Below, piece after piece: positions 57,948 through 64,000 of a stretch of 64,000 bases of DNA; positions within the stretch are counted from its first letter, which is position 1; each line of letters opens with the position of its first letter. The stretch spans positions 36,722-100,721 of the forward strand of contig PBWR01000023.1 of the NCBI GenBank assembly GCA_002727315.1, written 5' to 3'. A program made the translations under genes and the position numbers. The notes under the pieces were generated by a model, which saw only the letters and a program-made list of their open reading frames with translations, had not been told where the DNA came from and searched no databases. The stretch comes from Alphaproteobacteria bacterium. Its GTDB lineage: Bacteria; Pseudomonadota; Alphaproteobacteria; UBA6615.

Positions 57948-58793
57948 TCAACCCCTGGCGGTCTTCACCGCCTTGAAAGCCTTGGTCACCTCAGGAACGG
58001 AATCCTCGATCGGGAACCGCTCGGCCGATGAACCGCCGACATAGCCATCGAGCTGCGGCGCCAGTTTCACGAACTCGGCGAAATGCTCGGGCACTTCGAT
58101 GGAGCCGCCGTGGCAGGTGATGATCCGGTCTTCGTACTTCGAGCCCAGAGCGTCGGTGCAGATCGCGACCCGTTGTGCGGAGTCCTCATAGTTCATCACC
58201 GTCTCGGAACCGATGGTGCCGCCCGAGGAATTGCCGAAATGGACGATGATGTTGTCCACGCCGGCCTCTGCCATCGCCAGGCATTCCTCCGGTGTGGTGC
58301 AGAAGGCTTTGGTGAACAGGCCCTGGCGGCTGGCATAGCCGAGCAGGTCAATCTCGCGCTGGTAGCCGGTGCCGGTTTCTTCGAGGTCGGAACGGAACTT
58401 CCCGTCGATCAGTGCCAAGGTGGGGCAGTTCATGACACCGTGATAACCCACGGCGGCAAGACGATCGACGAACTTCTCCATATCCCGGGTCGGGTCGACG
58501 CACAGGATGCCGGCGATGACGGGGCAGTCGTCGATGACGTTCAGCAGGGAACGTTCGCCAAGCTCGAGGGTGATGGCATTGGCGTCGCCGATGGGCAGGT
58601 AACCCGCCATCGAACTCAGGCCCTGCATCCGGAAATAGGCGAGAATGTGGGTTGTGATCATGTCCGCACCGCCACGCGCGGCCATCTTGGCCGTGATGCC
58701 GGTTCCGCAAAGCGCGTCATAAATGGTGCGCCCCGCCGCACGCTCGGCGCGCAAGCGCTGCATGATTGTTTCCCTGTCCAGATTGTTCGCCAT
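57948..58793 (-). CDS. Phosphoenolpyruvate hydrolase family (TIM-barrel) protein
   Basis: 'TIYDALCGTGITAKMAARGGADMITTHILAYFRMQGLSSMAGYLPIGDANAITLELG...GVMNCPTLALIDGKFR'. Confidence 0.85.
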   Translation of the reverse strand: MANNLDRETIMQRLRAERAAGRTIYDALCGTGITAKMAARGGADMITTHILAYFRMQGLSSMAGYLPIGDANAITLELGERSLLNVIDDCPVIAGILCVDPTRDMEKFVDRLAAVGYHGVMNCPTLALIDGKFRSDLEETGTGYQREIDLLGYASRQGLFTKAFCTTPEECLAMAEAGVDNIIVHFGNSSGGTIGSETVMNYEDSAQRVAICTDALGSKYEDRIITCHGGSIEVPEHFAEFVKLAPQLDGYVGGSSAERFPIEDSVPEVTKAFKAVKTARG

Positions 58794-58953
58794 CGCCTGT
58801 ACTCTCCGGTGTCCTGTTTGATCGACAGTCTAGCGTGTTTTATCGGGTGCTTCCGCCTGCCGATCAAGGGTCAGGGCCGGCCTCGCAGGCGCAAGCCGCG
58901 GCGCGCGCAACCGCTTCCCTTGAATCGCGCGCCTCGTTTAGTCTTGCCGCGCA

Positions 58954-59637
58954 ATGCGGACGCTCTACCACCTCTGGCTTTGCCCCTATGCGCGCAAGGT
59001 TCGCATTGCGCTTTCGGAAAAGAAGCTGCCGTTCGAACTCGAGATCGAAAAGGTCTGGGAGCGGCGGGATGAATTTCTGTCCCTCAATCCGGCCGGCGAG
59101 GTACCGGTCCTGATCGAGGCCAATGGTGGCGACGGACCGCCGCTGGTGCTGGCCGATTCCGGTGTCATCTGCGAGTACCTTGAGGAGGTTTGCGCCGAGC
59201 CTGCCCTTGTGGGGGGGGGTGCGGAGGCACGCGCCGAGGTGCGTCGCCTTTCGACCTGGTTCGATCTCAAGTTTCAGCGCGAAGTGACGGTCAATCTCGT
59301 CGACGAGAAGATCAACAAGCGGTTCCTGGGACTGGGGGCACCCTCCTCGTCGGCCATCCGGGCCGGCCACGCCAATATCAGCGTGCACCTGGCCTATATC
59401 GAGTTTCTGATCGAGCGCCGCAACTGGCTTGCCGGGCCTGATTTCTCGCTCGCCGATATCAGCGCTGCGGCACAGATTTCATGCGTCGATTATGTGGGTG
59501 ACGTGCCCTGGGAAGATTTTCCCGAAGCCAGGACCTGGTATGCGCGGATCAAGTCGCGGCCGAGCCTGCGGCCGATCCTCGCCGATCATATTCCCGGGAT
59601 CCCGCCGCCGAAACACTACGCCGATCCGGATTTCTAG
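58954..59637 (+). CDS. Glutathione S-transferase family protein
   Basis: 'MRTLYHLWLCPYARKVRIALSEKKLPFELEIEKVWERRDEFLSLNPAGEVPVLIEANG'. Confidence 0.9.
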   Translation: MRTLYHLWLCPYARKVRIALSEKKLPFELEIEKVWERRDEFLSLNPAGEVPVLIEANGGDGPPLVLADSGVICEYLEEVCAEPALVGGGAEARAEVRRLSTWFDLKFQREVTVNLVDEKINKRFLGLGAPSSSAIRAGHANISVHLAYIEFLIERRNWLAGPDFSLADISAAAQISCVDYVGDVPWEDFPEARTWYARIKSRPSLRPILADHIPGIPPPKHYADPDF

Positions 59638-59670
59638 GCTCTCTGCCGGAACACAAAGCGGCGCCGACTG

Positions 59671-60462
59671 TTACCTGTCGACCTGCACGTCCATCTGCTG
59701 CAATGCGCTGCGGGCGGCATCGGCCGCGCGCGAGCCCGGCGCGACCGACAGGACGCGCAGCCAAGCCGTCCGGGCCGCCCCGAACTCCTGCACCTGGGCG
59801 TGGATCGCACCGAGCTCGACTAGGGCATCGGGCTGGTCCGGGTCGACGGCGAGTGCTCTTGCAATGTCGTCGCGAGCCAGATCCGTCACGTCGAGCAGGC
59901 GATAGGCCGCGGCACGGAATACAAGAGCGTCGAGGCGCGAGGGATCGCGGTCGATCGCGGCGGAGAAATCGTCAATGGCTTCCCAGTACTCTCCGCTGCG
60001 GGCCAGGGCGTCACCCCGATCGATCCACAGTTCGGGGTCCTCGCCGTCCAGTTCCAGCGCGCGGGTCAGTGCGGCGTGGGCACGGCTCAGGTCGTTGGCA
60101 TGCAACCAGACGCTGCCGGCCTGGCCGAGGATCGCCGCCCGCTCGCGATTGCCCGCACCCGGCATCCCGGTGGCAAGATCCTCCAGCCGTTTTCCCGCCT
60201 CGCTGAACTGGCCCAGCTCGAACAGTGCAAGCGCCACGCAATGCAGTGCAGGCGGTCCGCCGCCCTCGTCGCGCCATGCGATCGCGGCCTCGAAACCGGT
60301 GTCCGGGTTGCGGCGCGCCTCGGCGAGGCAGACCTGGTAGGCCCGGCCCGGCGGCAGCTCGGCATAACGTTGCTGGGCACTGGCATCGTGCGGGATGCCG
60401 GTCAGCCCGGCGGTGATCGCCAGGGCGGCAGCAAGGAAGACGGGCAGAGATGGACGGCGCAA
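59671..60462 (-). CDS. Exported TPR-repeat protein
   Basis: Signal-like N-terminus; repeated 'LSRAHAALTRALELDGEDPELWIDRGDALARSGEYWEAIDDFSAAIDRDPS'. Confidence 0.82.
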   Translation of the reverse strand: MRRPSLPVFLAAALAITAGLTGIPHDASAQQRYAELPPGRAYQVCLAEARRNPDTGFEAAIAWRDEGGGPPALHCVALALFELGQFSEAGKRLEDLATGMPGAGNRERAAILGQAGSVWLHANDLSRAHAALTRALELDGEDPELWIDRGDALARSGEYWEAIDDFSAAIDRDPSRLDALVFRAAAYRLLDVTDLARDDIARALAVDPDQPDALVELGAIHAQVQEFGAARTAWLRVLSVAPGSRAADAARSALQQMDVQVDR

Positions 60463-60554
60463 CGCGCGGGCTCCTATTCTGATGGTTCCGGTCTAGCAGC
60501 GCGGCGGAGTTTGCGCAAAAACCCGGAAGCATTATGGCAACGATAAGGACATCG

Positions 60555-61430
60555 ATGAGCGCGTCCACAATCTTCATGTTCGGCCTGGGATACAGTGCAC
60601 GGGTTCTGGCGGACAGGTTGATGGCCGACGGCTGGGTGGTGCGCGCGACGGTGCGCGCGACGGACAAGGCTGATGCGCTCACCGCCGAGGGCATTCAGAC
60701 CTTCGTCTTCGATGGGGCCGCACCGGTCGCGGATATCGCCGGGGGCCTCGATGGGGTCACCCACGTTCTGTCCTCGGTGCCGCCCGGTGCGGACGGAGAT
60801 CCGGTCCTGCGTCATCACGGTGCTGATCTGGCGGCGCGGGCCGGACAGATCGGATGGGCGGGCTACCTTTCGACCACGGGTGTTTACGGCGATCGCGCCG
60901 GCGGCTGGGTGGACGAAACTTCGGACCTGACGCCGGCGACCATGCGCGGGGAACGACGGGTCGAAGCCGAGGCGGGCTGGTGCCGGCTGTGGACGGATTC
61001 CGGTCTGCCGGTTCATCTGTTCCGGCTGGCTGGCATTTACGGGCCCGGGCGCAACGCGCTCGAGACCGTGCGGGCCGGCGGGGCGCGCCGGGTGGTGAAA
61101 CAGGGACAGGTGTTTAGCCGCACCCATGTCGAGGACATTACCGCGGTTCTTGAAGCCTCGATCGCAAGGCCCCGCCCGGGCGCCGCCTATAACGTCTGCG
61201 ACGATGATCCGGCGCCGCCCCAGGATGTGATCACCCATGCCTGCGAGTTGCTCGGGGTCGATCCGCCGCCGGAAATTCCGTTCGAAGAAGCCGAGATGTC
61301 GGAGATGGGGCGGAGCTTCTATGCCGAATCGAAACGCGTCTCGAACCGGCGCATCAAGGACGAGCTGGGGGTGGCCCTCCGCTATCCCGACTACAAGGCC
61401 GGGCTGGCGGCGCTGCTGGCCGAGACCTGA
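60555..61430 (+). CDS. SDR-type NAD(P)-dependent oxidoreductase (YeeZ-like)
   Basis: 'STIFMFGLGYSARVLADRLMADGWVVRATVRATDKADAL...GYLSTTGVYGDRAGGWVDE...LFRLAGIYGPGRNALETV'. Confidence 0.87.
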   Translation: MSASTIFMFGLGYSARVLADRLMADGWVVRATVRATDKADALTAEGIQTFVFDGAAPVADIAGGLDGVTHVLSSVPPGADGDPVLRHHGADLAARAGQIGWAGYLSTTGVYGDRAGGWVDETSDLTPATMRGERRVEAEAGWCRLWTDSGLPVHLFRLAGIYGPGRNALETVRAGGARRVVKQGQVFSRTHVEDITAVLEASIARPRPGAAYNVCDDDPAPPQDVITHACELLGVDPPPEIPFEEAEMSEMGRSFYAESKRVSNRRIKDELGVALRYPDYKAGLAALLAET

Positions 61431-62245
61431 TCGCACAGACGTTCGACCACCGAGACCAGGCGGGCCAGGTCGTGGGGTTCCGACAGGCGGTGGCCGCCAT
61501 CCTTCACCAGGATCAGTTCCACATCGTGCGACGTCAGCGCATCCATCAGTTTCTGCGACTGGGTCCAGGGCACGTCCGGATCGGCGGTGCTGTGGATCAG
61601 CCGAACGGGCATGTCCAGCGCCAGCGGTTCGACGAGCACCAGATGGTTGCGTCCCTCTTCGAGCAGGTCGCGGGTGATGACATAGGGTTCGTCGGAATAT
61701 TCCGACGGCGCCTCGAAGTAACCCTGTTCGGCGATCCGGGCCCGGGCCTCGTCGCCCAGCCGTGCCGGGAGCAGGTCTTCGGTAAAGTCGGCGGCCGCGG
61801 CAATGGTGACCATGCCGGCGATCTGCTGTGGCCCCGTCTCGCCGGAAAGCTCGCGCGCCACCAGGGTCGCGATCCAGCCACCCATGGACGAGCCCACCAA
61901 CACCAGATTCCCGTCCAGCCCGGCGACGGTCGTGCCGGCGTGCCGGATGACCGTCAGTGCGTCGTCGCGCCAGCGCCCGATGGTGCCGTCGCGGAACGCG
62001 CCGCCCGAGGCGCCGTGACCGGAATAATCGAGCCGCAGGAATGAGCGGCCCGAGGCGCGCGCCCAGTCTTCCAAAACGGTTGCCTTCTGCCCGGTCATGT
62101 CGGACATAAAGCCGCCGAGGAACACGATTCCCGGACCGGGTGCGGATGACTCGGCGGGCGTGGCAAAATACGCGAGTGCCGTGCCATCCTCGGCATCGAT
62201 AAAGGTCGGGTTGTTGTCGGCGCAAACCATCGGAAAAGAACGCAT
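61391..62245 (-). CDS. Alpha/beta hydrolase
   Basis: 'GIVFLGGFMSDMTGQKATVLEDWARASGRSFLRLDYSGHGASGG...LVLVGSSMGGWIATLVARE' nucleophile elbow. Confidence 0.88.
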   Translation of the reverse strand: MRSFPMVCADNNPTFIDAEDGTALAYFATPAESSAPGPGIVFLGGFMSDMTGQKATVLEDWARASGRSFLRLDYSGHGASGGAFRDGTIGRWRDDALTVIRHAGTTVAGLDGNLVLVGSSMGGWIATLVARELSGETGPQQIAGMVTIAAAADFTEDLLPARLGDEARARIAEQGYFEAPSEYSDEPYVITRDLLEEGRNHLVLVEPLALDMPVRLIHSTADPDVPWTQSQKLMDALTSHDVELILVKDGGHRLSEPHDLARLVSVVERLCDQVSASSAASPAL

Positions 62246-62249
62246 CTGG

Positions 62250-63512
62250 ATGAACGAGGCTTCCGATTCTAACACCGCGCCGGGTGAGGCTGCGAGCCGG
62301 TCGGCGGCCGAGCCTGTGGCGCCGGAAACGACCGGGCGCCTGCCGGTGGTGCTGCAGGTCTTGCCGTTGTTGGATGTCGGCGGCGGCGGTGTCGAGCGCA
62401 GCGCCATCGATGTCGCGGAAGCGCTCGTGCTTGCCGGCAAGGAGACGATCGTTGCGTCTTCGGGCGGGCGCCAGGTGGTGGAACTTCAGCGCCGGGGCGT
62501 GCGCCATGTCGAACTGCCGCTCGCCTCGAAGAATCCTTTGGTCATCCGCCGCAACATCGCGCGGCTGGCAGAGCTGATCGAACGAGAGCATGTGGAGTTG
62601 GTCCATGCGCGCTCGCGCGCGCCGGCCTGGAGTGCCCGGGCGGCGGCCCGCGACGCCGGTCTGCCCTTCGTGACGACCTTTCACGGCACCTATAATTACG
62701 GGTCCGGCATGTTCGGCCGGCTCAAGAAGCGCTACAACGCGGTCATGGCGGATGGCGACGTGGTGATCGCCAACTCCCGCTTCATCACCGAACATGTGCA
62801 TGCGAATTACGCGGTGCCCGATGATCGGATCCGGACGGTGCCGCGCGGAATCGACACGGCACGTTTCGATGCCGAGGGGTTTAATCCGAACCGGATGGTC
62901 GATCTCTCGACGCAATGGCGGCTTCCCGATGAGAATGCCGTTGTGCTCTTGCCGGGCCGCCTGACCCGGTGGAAGGGCCAGATCCTGTTCATCGAGGCCT
63001 TGGCCCGGTTGCGGGTGCGGCGGGGGGGTGAGAATTTCCGGATCACCGGCCTGCTTGTCGGATCCGATCAGGGGCGCGAGGCCTATCGGCGGGAACTCGA
63101 GGAGCAGATTTCCGACAAGGGCCTGGGCGGCAATGTTCAGATTGTCGGCCACTGCGACGACATGCCGGCGGCTTACATGCTCTCGGACGTGGTGGTCTCG
63201 GCCTCGACGGACCCCGAAGCCTTCGGCCGTGTCATCGCCGAAGCGCAGGCGATAGGGCGTCCCGTTGTGGTCGCCGATCATGGCGGCGCCACCGAGCAGG
63301 TTCTGGCGGGCCAGACGGGCTGGCGCTTCGCACCCGGTGATCCCGATGCATTTGCCGATGCGCTGGAAACAGCGCTCGATCTCGGCGCGGACCGGCGCGC
63401 CGCCTTGGCCGAGCGCGCGGCGGCGCATGTTCGTGAGCACTACTCCAAGACGGGCATGTGTGCGGCAACCCTGCGGATCTATGCCGCGTTGCATGAAGCC
63501 CATTCGCGATGA
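62250..63512 (+). CDS. Family 4-type glycosyltransferase
   Basis: 'VLQVLPLLDVGGGGVERSAIDVAEALVLAGKETIVASSGG...VVVSASTDPEAFGRVIAEAQAIGRPVVVADHGGATEQVL'. Confidence 0.93.
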   Translation: MNEASDSNTAPGEAASRSAAEPVAPETTGRLPVVLQVLPLLDVGGGGVERSAIDVAEALVLAGKETIVASSGGRQVVELQRRGVRHVELPLASKNPLVIRRNIARLAELIEREHVELVHARSRAPAWSARAAARDAGLPFVTTFHGTYNYGSGMFGRLKKRYNAVMADGDVVIANSRFITEHVHANYAVPDDRIRTVPRGIDTARFDAEGFNPNRMVDLSTQWRLPDENAVVLLPGRLTRWKGQILFIEALARLRVRRGGENFRITGLLVGSDQGREAYRRELEEQISDKGLGGNVQIVGHCDDMPAAYMLSDVVVSASTDPEAFGRVIAEAQAIGRPVVVADHGGATEQVLAGQTGWRFAPGDPDAFADALETALDLGADRRAALAERAAAHVREHYSKTGMCAATLRIYAALHEAHSR

Positions 63513-64000
63513 CCGGCCAGCGTATTCTGGTCATCAAGTTGGGGGCGCTCGGCGATGTGGCCCAGGCGACGGGACCGTTCGCCGCGATCCGCGCCCATCA
63601 CCCGGATGCACACATCACGCTGCTCACCAGTTCCGCCTATGCCGGCTTTCTGGAACAGTCGGGCTGGTTCGACGAGGTCTGGATCGACGAGCGCCCGAGC
63701 TGGAAGGATCCGCGCGGCTGGTTCCGCCTGCGCCTGCGCCTGCGCCGCGGCCGATTTGACCGGGCCTATGATCTGCAGACCTCGGATCGCTCCAGCCTCT
63801 ATTTCCAGCTGATGCTGCCGGGCAGGCGGCCCGAATGGTCGGGGATCGCGCGCGGCGCCTCCCACAAGCATGCGAATGGCGGCCGCGACGATATGCACAC
63901 GATCGATCGCCAGGCCGAACAATTGGCGATGGCGGGGCTCGACACGGTGCCGCCGCCGAGCCTCGACTGGGTTGCGGCGGACACGTCGCGGTTTGCCCTG
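63509..64000 (+). CDS. Family 9 (heptosyltransferase-like) glycosyltransferase, 3' end outside window
   Basis: 'RILVIKLGALGDVAQATGPFAAIRAHHPDAHITLLTSSAYAGFLEQSGWFDEVWIDERPSW'; ATGA overlap with upstream GT. Confidence 0.92.
   Translation, partial: MTGQRILVIKLGALGDVAQATGPFAAIRAHHPDAHITLLTSSAYAGFLEQSGWFDEVWIDERPSWKDPRGWFRLRLRLRRGRFDRAYDLQTSDRSSLYFQLMLPGRRPEWSGIARGASHKHANGGRDDMHTIDRQAEQLAMAGLDTVPPPSLDWVAADTSRFAL

Noticed and set aside
57859-58044. 61-aa ORF starting with a hydrophobic segment (MGVAILALVVSVVLIFVVPPVG)
   Set aside because: Second half is antisense to the PEP-hydrolase gene; at best a membrane-protein remnant, not supportable as a gene
60474-63503. 1009-aa minus-strand ORF
   Set aside because: Antisense to well-supported genes (SDR, GT4) and overlaps the same-strand alpha/beta hydrolase in another frame; high-GC spurious ORF with Arg/Pro/Gly-rich, family-less sequence

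Overview
High-GC alphaproteobacterial chromosome segment; Rhodospirillales-like from gene content and order, which is an inference. The left flank (about 1-21.9 kb) is a housekeeping block: addB-addA, trxA, a redoxin/2OG-Fe(II) oxygenase fusion, folC-accD-trpA-trpB-trpF-pyrF, an AGE epimerase/ornithine cyclodeaminase pair, lapA-ihfB-sppA-rpsA-cmk-aroA, a TIGR02300-type gene and tRNA-Ala(GGC). The right flank (about 47-64 kb) is also mostly housekeeping: hsp20, DUF1150, ptsN, hpf, rpoN, lptB-lptA-lptC-kdsD, rnd, an NDUFA9-like gene, uppP, hydrolases, GSTs and glycosyltransferases. The middle (about 22-46.6 kb) is an accessory zone of transporters, GST/GMC/cupin/YciI/NIPSNAP/CaiB-type enzymes and a glycosyltransferase/radical-SAM/kinase-like/ABC cluster. 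It carries seven REP-like inverted repeats in three families that I did not see elsewhere, and many decayed genes. The most notable observation is a set of genes that stay in one reading frame but contain internal stop codons. A FrnE/DsbA-like gene has UGA exactly at the first Cys of its CPWC motif (UPWC, a possible selenoprotein). kdsD, normally essential for LPS, has an in-frame amber codon. A cyclase, a VOC protein and an SMP-30 gene have in-frame TAG/TAA. No CRISPR array, rRNA, phage or integrase was found. Gene calls rest on motif recognition in translations; no database search was run.
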